From positions 1 through 39,893 of the forward strand of contig NZ_JAPUBT010000020.1 of assembly GCF_030397665.1 (NCBI RefSeq): a DNA stretch of 39,893 bases, read 5' to 3'. This stretch comes from Janthinobacterium sp. SUN073. Lineage in GTDB: Bacteria; Pseudomonadota; Gammaproteobacteria; Burkholderiales; Burkholderiaceae_D. This document shows positions 31,801 to 39,636 of the stretch, piece after piece (within the stretch, counting starts at the first letter, position 1; each line of letters begins with the position of its first letter). The notes beneath the pieces are model-generated. The model was not told the DNA's origin and did not search any database. It was given only the letters and a program-made list of their open reading frames with translations. Position numbers and translations under genes: made by a program.

Positions 31801-34800
31801 TTGCGCAGCTATTCGCAATTCAATGAAACCAGCTATGCCGATTTCGCTCTGGCCCAGGCGGTGCGCGACGGCGTGCCCCGTCCGCTGCTCGAACGCGACG
31901 CCAAGGCGCTGCACTTTGACCTGGTGTCGCCAGTGTTCAGCGGTAGCGTCGCCGTGACTGACGCGCTGCGCTTTGCCGGCAAGGCGCAGTACACGCCTGG
32001 CAAGGATGGCTTCGGCGGCAGCGCCCTGCTGCTGGGCGGCTACCTGCGCAACTATGAAATCCTGGGCAGCGGCGCCGCGCCCACCGCCGGCTTCGAAGGC
32101 ACGTCGGTGAGCGTGGACGCCCTGAACGCCATCGCCGCGCCGCGTCTGGGCATCGGCGGCTTGCCAGTAGCTAATTACAATGACCCCTTCACCGGCCGCC
32201 AGCAAGCCAACGTGGCCCAGTTCCTGAGCGGCGCCGGTACGGTCGTGCTGCGCGACGGCGCGGTACTGCGGGCCGGCGAGGTCTTCCTGGTGACCAATAC
32301 CAAGGCCGGCGGCATCATCATCGAGCAGGGCGGCGGCATCAATACGCTGGGCCGTGGCGCCGCCGCCTGGGATTCGTCGAATGGCTTCGTGTATGCGCCG
32401 GGCGCGTCCAGCGTGCTGGCCGTCTCGAATGGCCGGCTCGACATGCTGGCCCCTACCTTCAGCCAGGACCCGCGCAACGGGCCGGGCCGCATCGACATCG
32501 GCGCTTGCGCGCCGGGCGCCACCTGCAGCGGCGCGACGCCACTGTATTCGGAAGGCACGATTGCCGCCGCCACGGACCAGAGTTTCAACCTGCGCGACGC
32601 CGCCACTTACGGCACCCGCAACCTGGTGCTGGCGGTGGGCGGCATCAACGTTGGCAGCGAAGCGTCGCTGGCCGCGATGGCCGCGCGCGATGCGCTGCCG
32701 GCCGGGCTGACCCTGAACCAGGGCATCCTCGACCGCCTGCTGCGCGGCGACGCCAGTGCCGGTGCACCGGCGCTGAACAATCTGGTGATGACGGCGCGCG
32801 ACGCCATCAATTTCTATGACAACGTCGAATTGTCGACCATCAACGCGAGCACGGGAAAATCGTCGCTGGAGCGGCTGGTGATCGGCACGCCGGCGATCTA
32901 TGGCGCTGGCGGCAGCGACGCCGTGGCGCGCATCAAGACCGACGTGCTGGTGTGGAACGGCGCCACGACGGCGCCGGGCTTGCCGGCCGCCGAAGGGGCG
33001 GGCAGCGGCAAGGGGCACCTGCAGATCGACGCCCGCCAGGTCGAGTTCGGCTATGGTCCCAATAGCCGGCCAGACACCATCCACAGCCTGGACCGCTTGA
33101 TCCTCGGCTTTGGCGATGTCGTCATCAATGCCGCCGAGCGCATCACCGCCAACCATAGCGGCTCGCTTTCGGTGTACCAGTCGCAAAGCGGCTGGGATAC
33201 GGCCAGCAAGGGCTACCTGCGCAGCGGCGGCAACCTGAGCTTGAACACGGCGCTGCTGACCGGTAACGCCGGCTCGATCAACAAGATCAAGGCCGGCGGC
33301 GACATCCTGGTCGCCAGGCCATCCACGGCCAAGGACGCGCCCCAGGACGCGGCCACCCTGGCCGGCGCGCTGGGCGCGGAGATCGCGCTGGACGGGCGCA
33401 GCGTCACGCTGGACACGGCCGTGCTGTTGCCGAGCGGTAAGCTCACTGTCTCGGCCGAGCGCGACGTGCTGCTGGGCGACGCTGCCCGCCTCGACCTGGC
33501 CGGACGCAAGATCGCCTTCCACGACGTGAGCAAATACAGCTGGGGTGGCGACGTGGTGCTCGACAGCCGCGGCGGCGACGTGCGCCAGGCGGCCGGTTCG
33601 CGCATCGACATCTCGGCCGTATCGAACCGCGCCGGCAAGCTGACCGCCACGGCGCTGGGCCAGGAGGCCGGCACGGTGTCGTTGCTCGGCGGCATCGCCG
33701 GCGGCAGCAGCGGCCACTACGACGCGGGCGGCACCGACCTGCCGTTCGCGGCCGGCGGCGCCGACATCCGCGGCCAGCACATCGCGGATTTTGGCGGCCT
33801 CAATCAACGCCTGACGGATGGCGGGCTGGTCGGCAGCCGCAGCTTCCAGCTCAAGCAGGGCGACCTGGTGCTGGGCAACGAGCTGCGCGCGCGCGAAATC
33901 AATGTCTCGGTCGACGCCGGCCACCTGACGGTCAAAGGCACCATCGACGCCAGCGGCGAACAGGTGGGCAGCATCCGCCTGGCCGCGCGCGACGGCGTTC
34001 ACCTGGCCGGCAGCGCCGTGCTTGACGCCCACGGCAGCGTGCTGCGGGTCGATAGCTATGGCCAGGTCATCGAGGCGCCGAACCGCGCCGTGATCGACAT
34101 CGATGCAGGCAGCGGCCGCCTGGTGCTCGACGGCGGCGCGCGCATGGACTTGCGCGCCGGCACGGCCGGCAAGGCCGACCGGATCGCCTCGCTGGGCACG
34201 CTGGAGCTGAGCGCGCAACGCCTGGGCGGCGCCCGTGGCAACGACGTCGCCATCGACGCCGCCGGTCCGCTGGCCATCGACGGCGCCCGCGCCATCACGG
34301 TCAATGGTTTCTGGTCGTACAAGGACGCCCGTGCTGGCACGGAAACGACGGTTGACGGCCGCCCTTACCAGATCATCGACCAGGACTACCTGGACCGCAA
34401 GCACGACGACAGCGTGGCCTTCATGACGGGCGCCCTGGCGAATGGCGGGCTGATGAATGGCCGCCTGTCCGGCCTGCGCAACTACCGGGACGCCTTCCAC
34501 CTGCGTCCGGGCGTGGCCATCCTCAGCGCCACGCCGGACGGCGACCTGCATGTCGATGGCGACATCGACCTGTCGGGCTACCGTTACGCCAGCGTCAATC
34601 CGCACACCGGACAGACCGCGGTGCATGGCTCGGGCGAAGCCGGCGCGCTGGTGCTGCGCGCCGGCGGCAAGCTGAACATCTTCGGCAGCATCAATGACGG
34701 CTTCGATGGCAAGGCCTTGCCGGTCACGCCGGACGACAATGGCTGGATGCTGGCCAGGGGCCGGGTGCCGTTCGGTGCCGACGTCATCGTGCCGCGTGAC

Positions 34801-37800
34801 CAGCTGGTCACGCTGGCCGATGACACTTTCTTCCAGTCCGGCCGCACCCTCAATTACGACTTGCCGATGAAAGCCATGGGCATGCGCGCCGACACGGCGC
34901 TGCCGGCGCAGGCCACCTTGACGGCCGACCTGCAATTGCCGGCCGGAACCGTGCTGGGTGGCGCCGTGCGCAATGCGGCCGGCGCGGTGGTGTATGCGGC
35001 CGGCACGGTGCTGGCCAGCAACGTCACGCTGAGCAGCGGCATGCAGCTCGACGCTGGCAGCCGCCTGCCAGTGCCGATGCAGGTCGCCGCCATGACTTGG
35101 CCGGGCGGCGTGCCGCTGCCGTATCCGATCGGCGCGGTCAACGACACCCCAGCCAATGGCGTGGTCCTGGCTGGCGCGCTGACCTTGCGCAAGGGCGCGC
35201 TGGTGCCGAGCGAAACCTGGGTGCGGCTGCCTGGCGGCGCCGACTCGGTGGCCCTGCGTCCGGCCGATGCCGACGGCAACCAGGGCCGCAACTGGGCCCT
35301 GGCGCCGATGCTGGCCAGCGGCTCGCAGTCATGGTCGATGCGCCTGGTGGGGGGCGCCGATACACAGGCGGCCGATACCCGCGCGCTGCGCCCGGGCGCG
35401 CCGGACGCGGGGCTGCTGCTGACTGACCACCACTACAGCGCGGTCATGGGATTCAGCCTGCCGAAGGTGGCTGCGCCGCCGATCGAAGGCGTGGCGGGCA
35501 ATTTCTACTGGATAGGCGACTCGGCGCTGTATGCCTACGCCGAGCCGGGCACCTTGATCAATGTCGACGATTACGGTGGCGTCGAGGCCGTGCTGGAATA
35601 CAATAAAATGAACGTGGGCGACCTGGTGACCTGGCTGCCCGAAGGCGCCAGCTTCCCGATAGTGCCCTTGCCTGCGCGGCAACAGCTGTTCAGCGTGCTG
35701 CGTACGGGTACCGGCGACCTCGACCTCCTGGCCGGCGGTAACTTCAGCCAGAGTTCGCCGTACGGCGTGTATACGGCCGGTACCCAGGCGGCCAATGTGG
35801 CGGCGGCTTACCGGCTGCCGCGCGCGGCTGATCGCACGGGTTCCATCCTCGGTCCCGATGGCGGGGCCTTCAAGCCCTACGTTGACGGTGGCGCGCAAAG
35901 CCTGTACCAGGCCTGGTATCCGGAACATGGGGGCAACCTGCTGGTGCGCGCCCAGGGCGACGTGACCGGTGACCTGGTCGGTGTCAGCAGTCAGCGCCGC
36001 CAGGACGCGCTCGGCTACATGCGTCCGCAATCCGACAGCACCGCCATCGGCAACTGGCTGTGGCGCCAGGGGACCGGCAGTGCCGTCGCCCAGGCCGACG
36101 CCGTGCCTACCGCCTGGTGGATCAACTTCGGCAGCTACGTCGCCGGCGGCAGCAGCAGCAACCATCTGTACGAGACGCTGCCTGTGATGACCGGCTTCAC
36201 GGGCATCGGCACCCTGGGCGGCGGCAACCTGGTGCTGGAGGCCGGCGGCGCCGCCGGCATGCTGTCGCCTCGCACCGACCAGTCCGGCCGCTACGTGGCG
36301 CGCAGCCAGGGCCTGAATTTGGTGGTGGCCAGCACTGGCCGGGTGGCGCCGGACGGTTCGGCGCTGACCTTGACCGGTGGCGGCGACCTGGACATCCGCA
36401 TCGGCGGTGGCCTGAACCCGGTGGCCGAAGTACGTTCGTTCGCCACGCCGACGGGCGAGGTCACGCCGCAGACCCGCTATCAGGGCAGCCGTAGCGACCT
36501 CAACAGTACCTTCGTCAACCTGCGCGGTGCCATGCGCATGGCGGCCGGCTCGGTGGGCGGCATCGAGCTGCGCTTCGACAAGGGCGATAACCAGGAGTCG
36601 CGCGCCTACCAGGTCTACACGGCCACGTCGTCGATCGGCGGCGGCGGGCCGGTGCTGGTGCCGGGCGATTCCGGCGTGCGCATCGATACGCGCGGCGACC
36701 TGGTGCTCGGCGGCGTGGGCGACGCCGGCCGTGTCACGCAAATAAACAACGGCACGCCGTTCACCGCGCAAGGGGTGGCGCACGATGGCGAGGGCTACAG
36801 CTGGTTCTCGCTGTGGACGCCATCGACCGCCATCGACCTGTTCAGTGCGGGCGGCAACCTGACGCCGTCCACCGCCTGGATGGATGACCGCGCCAGCAGC
36901 AACCAGGCGTCCGCTGGCGGGCGCTTCGTGCTGCCGTCGCAGTTGCGCGCTGTCGCGGCCAGCGGCAGCCTTTATTATGGCAACTCGAGCCTGGGTGGTA
37001 CGGACGGCTCGAGCGCCCCGCTGCGACCGGCTGAAGGCCTGCTGCTGGCGCCTTCGCCCGTGAGTCCGCATTTCACCCGCAGCACTGCGGGGCAGCTGGA
37101 ACTGCTGGCCCGGGATTCGATCTACGCGGGCGGTTATGCGGTGACGGTGTCGGGCGCCGACCCGACCATGTTGCCCAGTCCTTTCAACCCGGGTTTCGCC
37201 GGCGTTTCCGGCGTTACCGATTACGGCGACATCTACACGCATAACGTGAACCAGAATGCGCAGGCGCCCGACCTGCTGTTCGTGTCGCGGAATGCGGGTG
37301 CTTCGCCGCAGCGTTATCCGCTGTTCACGATGACTCCGCCGACCGCGTCGGGCTATGCCGTGCAGGGTCAGCTTCCAGCGCGCTATTACGCCGTCGAGGG
37401 TGACCTCGTCGGACTGCGCATGGGATCGATCATCACGCGTAGCAATGGCAACGTGGAACGCTACAGTACCTGGTATGAAGGCGGCGGGCCGGTGGCCCTG
37501 CGCGCCGGACGCGACATTGTCAATTCCGGCACGGCGCTGGGCCTGGTCGACGGCGCGCCCGAGGGCTTGCTGGGCTGGAGTTCGCAGGTGGCGTACAACA
37601 ACCCGGCGCTGCCGCTGCGTCCGACCCTCACCGTCAACGGCTCGGCGCGCGGCAATCTGTTGATTCACAGCAATCCGGACGATGTCTCGGTGGTCAGCGC
37701 GGGCCGTGACTTGCGCTACAGCACCTTCTATGTCGCTGGTCCCGGCACGCTGGAAGTGACGGCCGGGCGCGACATCTACATGGCCGACAAGGCTGAGCTG

Positions 37801-39447
37801 AAAAGTATCGGGCCGGTAGCCAAGGTCACGCCGGGCGACCGCAGCAGCGGCGCCGGCATCGTCGTCGCTGCCGGGGTGGGCGAGCATGGCCCCGATTACG
37901 CCGCCTTCGCCGCGCGCTACCTCGATCCGGCCAAGCTGAGCGAGCCGGGCAAGTCCCTGGCCGATCAGCCGGGCAAGGCGGTGGTCGTGTATGGCGGCCG
38001 TCTGGGCCTGGCCGACTGGTTGCGCACGGAGTTCGGCTACAGCGGCGACGCAGCGGGCGCGCCGGCCTTTCTGGCCGCGCGCCAGGCCGAACTTGACCAG
38101 GTGCGCCAGGGCGGCGCCAGCGGTGCCGCCAGGCGCGACCTGCAACGCGAGTACGGCTTGTCGAGCCAGTTGCACTTGGTCAACTGGCTGGAAACCCGCT
38201 ATGGCGCCGGCCAGCGCAATGGCCTCGGACTGCGCTTTGACGCGGCCAGCATGGACGCACGCAAATTTTTCGCGGCCTTGCCGGCCGAGCAGCAACGGGT
38301 CTTCCTGCGCAACGTCTATTTCGCCGAACTCAAGGCTGGCGGGCGCGAGTACACGGCTGCCGGCGGCGTGCGCGAAGGCAGCTACCTGCGCGGCCGCGAA
38401 GCCATCGCCACGCTGTTCCCGAGCAAGGATGCGCAGGGCAAGCCCGTGACCTACGCGGGCGACCTGACCATGTTCAGTGGCGCCACCTACTATCTGGACG
38501 GCAGCGAGGGCGGCAGCACCAAGCGGCCGCGCAAGGGCATCAATTACCTGACCCGCGAACAGTATGTGCTTCAGGGCCAGAGCCATGCGCCCGTGTTCGA
38601 CCTGGTCGATGCCGGCATCCACACCGACTTCGGCGGCAACATCGACATCCTCGCGCCGGGCGGGCGCACCTTGGTCGGCGTCGATGGCGGCTTCGTGCCG
38701 GGCGAAGGCTCGGGCGTGCTGACGCAGGGCGCCGGTGAAATCCAGATCTACGCCCGGGACAGCATCCTGCTGGGCCAGAGCCGCATCTTCACTACCTTCG
38801 GCGGCAACATCCTGGCCTGGTCTGCCGGTGGTGACATCAACGCGGGCCGCGGCTCCAAGTCCACCGTGGTGTTTACGCCGCAGCGCCGCGCCTACGACAG
38901 CATTGGCCTGGTCAGCCTGTCGCCGACCACGCCAAACACGGGCGCCGGCATCGCCACCCTGAATCCGATTCCGGAGGTGCCGCCTGGCGACATCGACCTG
39001 ATCGCCCCGCTGGGCACCATCGACGCGGGCGAGGCGGGTATCCGCGTCTCGGGCAACGTCAACCTGGCCGCCTTGCAGGTGGTGAATGCGGAAAACATCC
39101 AGGTGCAGGGCAAGTCCACGGGCATGCCGGTCATTGCCGCAGTGAACGTGGGTGCGCTCAGCAATGCCAGCGCGGCCGCCTCGCAAGCCGTGACGGCGGC
39201 GCAGGACGTGCTGCAGCGCGAACGGGCCGCCACGCGCCAGGCGCTGCCGTCGCTGTTCACCGTGAAGGTGCTGGGCTTTGGCAACGAGCAGGCGGACGAG
39301 GGCGGTGTCGGCAAGCACAAGGGCGGTGAGCCGCAGGCGTCGAACTACCAGCCGGCCGGCGTGGTGCAGGTGCTGGGCGCGGGACCGTTGACGGCGCCGC
39401 AGTTGCAGGCGCTCACGCCTAACGAGCGTCGCGGCTTGCAGCCGTGA
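25801..39447 (+). CDS. Giant filamentous-haemagglutinin-family exoprotein (two-partner secretion TpsA)
   Basis: A 4548-residue surface/secreted adhesin-type protein. The N-terminus has a long n-region and a Sec signal peptide (about residues 26-45, ending AQAQ). The TPS secretion domain follows at about 135-390, with NWETFNIGQNTTLQFDQ, SVLNRVNDP, and Asn227-Arg-Asn-Gly230, a variant of the NPNG motif, in LVNRNGIVF. The remainder is beta-helix-like, with repeated strands such as G-x-x-L-x-A-G and AGRDI-type turns. A related segment recurs at about 1115-1180 and 3035-3090 (GTxLxxxVTLxxGxxLxAG). The C-terminal third resembles the DUF3739 part of filamentous haemagglutinin family proteins (from memory). 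The only two cysteines I find are Cys2236 and Cys2242. The start ATG at 25801 has a weak AAGGGA 11 bases upstream. It follows the sigma/anti-sigma genes and precedes its TpsB partner. Confidence 0.95.
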   Translation: MQRSKSVTKHASSSAMAGNRSERPVRLKPLALAIALLLQAGGAQAQQPFSGAWFAGKGAQQGTAAATGRLPNGQAIIGMDNKQAQQQKAHAQLQSSLNNLHLAARAIAVQQAAQQAARQAAIAAGSQVPDGLAEGGLKVDSNSLTAGWFNANGPTQAQADGKTVVTVKQTADKAILNWETFNIGQNTTLQFDQLGNWSVLNRVNDPLARPSQVLGQIKADGTVMLVNRNGIVFTGSSQVDTRSLVAAAVGMSDSQFKKGIYSETLGSGFKPTLVNDLVLNGTVAKHADATADVVVQAGAQISTRKPQTVTEGGGYVLLAGREVHNGGSLSAPNGQVMLAAGDSFVIRKGLGTDANQTSSTRGNEVDVKFNAHSVAGKVTNAGLVQALTGDVTLTGRDVRQAGVLLSSTSVTTRGTVHLKADGSEGLVTLAPDSLTTVLLDDSGTTALDVQRDALIKDSAVLSDGAYNRRDLSLIQIASGRDIVFDTGSLTLATGGQVNALATRRTQVARGASIDVSGAVGVNVAMASNNVLINVQGNEQRDAPGNRDSKVLNNTDLWVDRRDLVRVAAGTNGYPTDRWYTGGGLLEVSGYLNTGGHGIGEWAAQGGTVAFKGAELVTQAGSSLNVSGGTFDVQTGMIRQSWLSGKDGQLYKLSTAPGDMLYSGLYRGFESQHKRWGDGATENFATPLIGARERLENGYIVGRDAGHVIVGTGSAVLEGGIESSVFQGERQKAARDATLDSYRQSQLAGPRHGQLLLGQIVPVFDAASTQLRDNPTALLQSLHVGMAGTGGVPAPGLLDAMPESLVGKAFLDAGWLNAQQLGGFKAYAKGGIVIDAAVQVAPGGEIALHAPDIAVNAGLSARGGSIALGDIVNKLASGGNGWIDTIIAPAPKGQTAGIKVASGVTLDTRGLWSQLQLDPADISGLPYVNGGTVSLVGSGAVTLAAGSVIDTSSGAATLANGKLQGGRGGNITLKSNQNDTDGKGSAALVMDGELRGYGVKGGGTLSIDSGIGVAIGGGVLAENGILPAGQAMPVHLTLAKAFTIKAGTVLDSDFSYISEHLAPGQVLLDLPDFSVSRPYTLAAAWVVPPASVSWEYIYIGATNGYTYMSGMTVPAGVTLNSVSGKLGSGYLVPAEAFPNGMPVAAYNATVAAGTAFAADVTLNAGERLLAGNRVPQDLAIKPLLVLDSSLFQRGFAHYDITGQQGVQVAQGAVIDVAMPVLRADPAAARTLASGADSAAALQPWLAPLWQEDAVKGVLTQRAGADIALAAGTRNAKAPLVIGKDAALRVDEGQSISLTGNGQVTVEGKLSAAGGRISVLPGTFVTSNEINRPDGSANAQSIWIGNGAVLDVAGRAVTATDAQGGVYGHVGSGGSIEIGARHKPDAAQVEAADAFVVLRPGARLEASGAAAQLDLPGQGSVLVASDGGSIALSSFRGLFLDGSLHAAAGGAGAAGGTLALNLETPNYGIVGKIDLKGSGVEDAVRVPRELLVSRLQGDSGLASDLVAGDRDPALRYGAARLGVDRIQAGGFDHLALLANGLLSFDGDVDLSLGQSLRLTATSLALGEKAGATSQVRLAAPYIRLAGTTRTQADDHLLPNPVNGSGNGGAGGGKLGMSAVADAARLTLDASLIDLANTVSFGANGSIVQNVAKDLEVKRDAFGELELRSSGDIRMRGDAALYTPGNLTLAGAQIYPVSGAKGSVIVGQQTVLNEYGQMVRQFDPARSLTIERTGDASAPLPAMPYSVFGSLELGAATVNQGGVLRAPLGKIMVGMNGSGTMTSQLNLLPGSVTSVSANGLVMPYGGTLDGLSYMYDGDDVAYKGVGNDPAIVLAGKSVDVRNGAVLDMTGGGSLTGAAFLAGRGGSTDARLNPLVQTSAKGGFVLPRLATNPVYAIVPGPQAGYAPVVAENGAGDPALGRQITIGAGVPGLAAGTYTLLPSSFALLPGAFRVELNGLAAGGLPMGSATAMRNGSYAAAVQLGISNTSQRDALSSQALLTSADVLRSYSQFNETSYADFALAQAVRDGVPRPLLERDAKALHFDLVSPVFSGSVAVTDALRFAGKAQYTPGKDGFGGSALLLGGYLRNYEILGSGAAPTAGFEGTSVSVDALNAIAAPRLGIGGLPVANYNDPFTGRQQANVAQFLSGAGTVVLRDGAVLRAGEVFLVTNTKAGGIIIEQGGGINTLGRGAAAWDSSNGFVYAPGASSVLAVSNGRLDMLAPTFSQDPRNGPGRIDIGACAPGATCSGATPLYSEGTIAAATDQSFNLRDAATYGTRNLVLAVGGINVGSEASLAAMAARDALPAGLTLNQGILDRLLRGDASAGAPALNNLVMTARDAINFYDNVELSTINASTGKSSLERLVIGTPAIYGAGGSDAVARIKTDVLVWNGATTAPGLPAAEGAGSGKGHLQIDARQVEFGYGPNSRPDTIHSLDRLILGFGDVVINAAERITANHSGSLSVYQSQSGWDTASKGYLRSGGNLSLNTALLTGNAGSINKIKAGGDILVARPSTAKDAPQDAATLAGALGAEIALDGRSVTLDTAVLLPSGKLTVSAERDVLLGDAARLDLAGRKIAFHDVSKYSWGGDVVLDSRGGDVRQAAGSRIDISAVSNRAGKLTATALGQEAGTVSLLGGIAGGSSGHYDAGGTDLPFAAGGADIRGQHIADFGGLNQRLTDGGLVGSRSFQLKQGDLVLGNELRAREINVSVDAGHLTVKGTIDASGEQVGSIRLAARDGVHLAGSAVLDAHGSVLRVDSYGQVIEAPNRAVIDIDAGSGRLVLDGGARMDLRAGTAGKADRIASLGTLELSAQRLGGARGNDVAIDAAGPLAIDGARAITVNGFWSYKDARAGTETTVDGRPYQIIDQDYLDRKHDDSVAFMTGALANGGLMNGRLSGLRNYRDAFHLRPGVAILSATPDGDLHVDGDIDLSGYRYASVNPHTGQTAVHGSGEAGALVLRAGGKLNIFGSINDGFDGKALPVTPDDNGWMLARGRVPFGADVIVPRDQLVTLADDTFFQSGRTLNYDLPMKAMGMRADTALPAQATLTADLQLPAGTVLGGAVRNAAGAVVYAAGTVLASNVTLSSGMQLDAGSRLPVPMQVAAMTWPGGVPLPYPIGAVNDTPANGVVLAGALTLRKGALVPSETWVRLPGGADSVALRPADADGNQGRNWALAPMLASGSQSWSMRLVGGADTQAADTRALRPGAPDAGLLLTDHHYSAVMGFSLPKVAAPPIEGVAGNFYWIGDSALYAYAEPGTLINVDDYGGVEAVLEYNKMNVGDLVTWLPEGASFPIVPLPARQQLFSVLRTGTGDLDLLAGGNFSQSSPYGVYTAGTQAANVAAAYRLPRAADRTGSILGPDGGAFKPYVDGGAQSLYQAWYPEHGGNLLVRAQGDVTGDLVGVSSQRRQDALGYMRPQSDSTAIGNWLWRQGTGSAVAQADAVPTAWWINFGSYVAGGSSSNHLYETLPVMTGFTGIGTLGGGNLVLEAGGAAGMLSPRTDQSGRYVARSQGLNLVVASTGRVAPDGSALTLTGGGDLDIRIGGGLNPVAEVRSFATPTGEVTPQTRYQGSRSDLNSTFVNLRGAMRMAAGSVGGIELRFDKGDNQESRAYQVYTATSSIGGGGPVLVPGDSGVRIDTRGDLVLGGVGDAGRVTQINNGTPFTAQGVAHDGEGYSWFSLWTPSTAIDLFSAGGNLTPSTAWMDDRASSNQASAGGRFVLPSQLRAVAASGSLYYGNSSLGGTDGSSAPLRPAEGLLLAPSPVSPHFTRSTAGQLELLARDSIYAGGYAVTVSGADPTMLPSPFNPGFAGVSGVTDYGDIYTHNVNQNAQAPDLLFVSRNAGASPQRYPLFTMTPPTASGYAVQGQLPARYYAVEGDLVGLRMGSIITRSNGNVERYSTWYEGGGPVALRAGRDIVNSGTALGLVDGAPEGLLGWSSQVAYNNPALPLRPTLTVNGSARGNLLIHSNPDDVSVVSAGRDLRYSTFYVAGPGTLEVTAGRDIYMADKAELKSIGPVAKVTPGDRSSGAGIVVAAGVGEHGPDYAAFAARYLDPAKLSEPGKSLADQPGKAVVVYGGRLGLADWLRTEFGYSGDAAGAPAFLAARQAELDQVRQGGASGAARRDLQREYGLSSQLHLVNWLETRYGAGQRNGLGLRFDAASMDARKFFAALPAEQQRVFLRNVYFAELKAGGREYTAAGGVREGSYLRGREAIATLFPSKDAQGKPVTYAGDLTMFSGATYYLDGSEGGSTKRPRKGINYLTREQYVLQGQSHAPVFDLVDAGIHTDFGGNIDILAPGGRTLVGVDGGFVPGEGSGVLTQGAGEIQIYARDSILLGQSRIFTTFGGNILAWSAGGDINAGRGSKSTVVFTPQRRAYDSIGLVSLSPTTPNTGAGIATLNPIPEVPPGDIDLIAPLGTIDAGEAGIRVSGNVNLAALQVVNAENIQVQGKSTGMPVIAAVNVGALSNASAAASQAVTAAQDVLQRERAATRQALPSLFTVKVLGFGNEQADEGGVGKHKGGEPQASNYQPAGVVQVLGAGPLTAPQLQALTPNERRGLQP

Positions 39448-39475
39448 CCGCTGTACGAGCTTGACGGGAGGCCAT

Positions 39476-39510
39476 TCCGGCCGCGGCGCCAAGGTCGTGG
39501 CCGGAGTTTT
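39476..39510 (+). terminator. Stem-loop with short T-run between exoprotein and transporter genes
   Basis: TCCGGCC (39476-39482) pairs with GGCCGGA (39499-39505) across a 16-nt loop and is followed by GTTTTAT. It is a weak intrinsic terminator or attenuator that could lower transporter expression relative to the exoprotein. The reverse-oriented PHO-like repeat begins immediately after it. Confidence 0.45.
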
Positions 39511-39528
39511 ATGAACATTTGATGACAA
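39511..39528. promoter_or_regulatory. Weak reverse-oriented PHO-box-like repeat before the TpsB gene
   Basis: ATGAACA-TTTG-ATGACAA with an 11-bp period. On the minus strand the halves read TTGTCAT (six of seven) and TGTTCAT (four of seven, keeping TCAT). It aligns with the site upstream of the exoprotein gene (TTATGA, CATTT, ATGAC and CAGT blocks shared in order). It lies about 108 bp before the transporter start. Confidence 0.35.
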
Positions 39529-39636
39529 ACGTCAGTTCGTGCGTGCGGCGTTCGTCTAGGTACTGTCTTGCCGAGCATAGCGTTCGGCGCCGCGATACCG
39601 GGTAGGGCAACCGTTTGATTTTAAGGTGAATGGAAG

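Noticed and set aside
25648..34935. A 3095-residue minus-strand reading frame
   Set aside because: It is fully antisense to the haemagglutinin gene, has low-complexity His/Arg/Gln/Ala-rich composition typical of GC-rich shadow frames, and shows no domain, signal peptide or ribosome site.
35329..39528. A 1399-residue minus-strand reading frame
   Set aside because: Same reason: an antisense shadow of the exoprotein gene with no recognisable motif.
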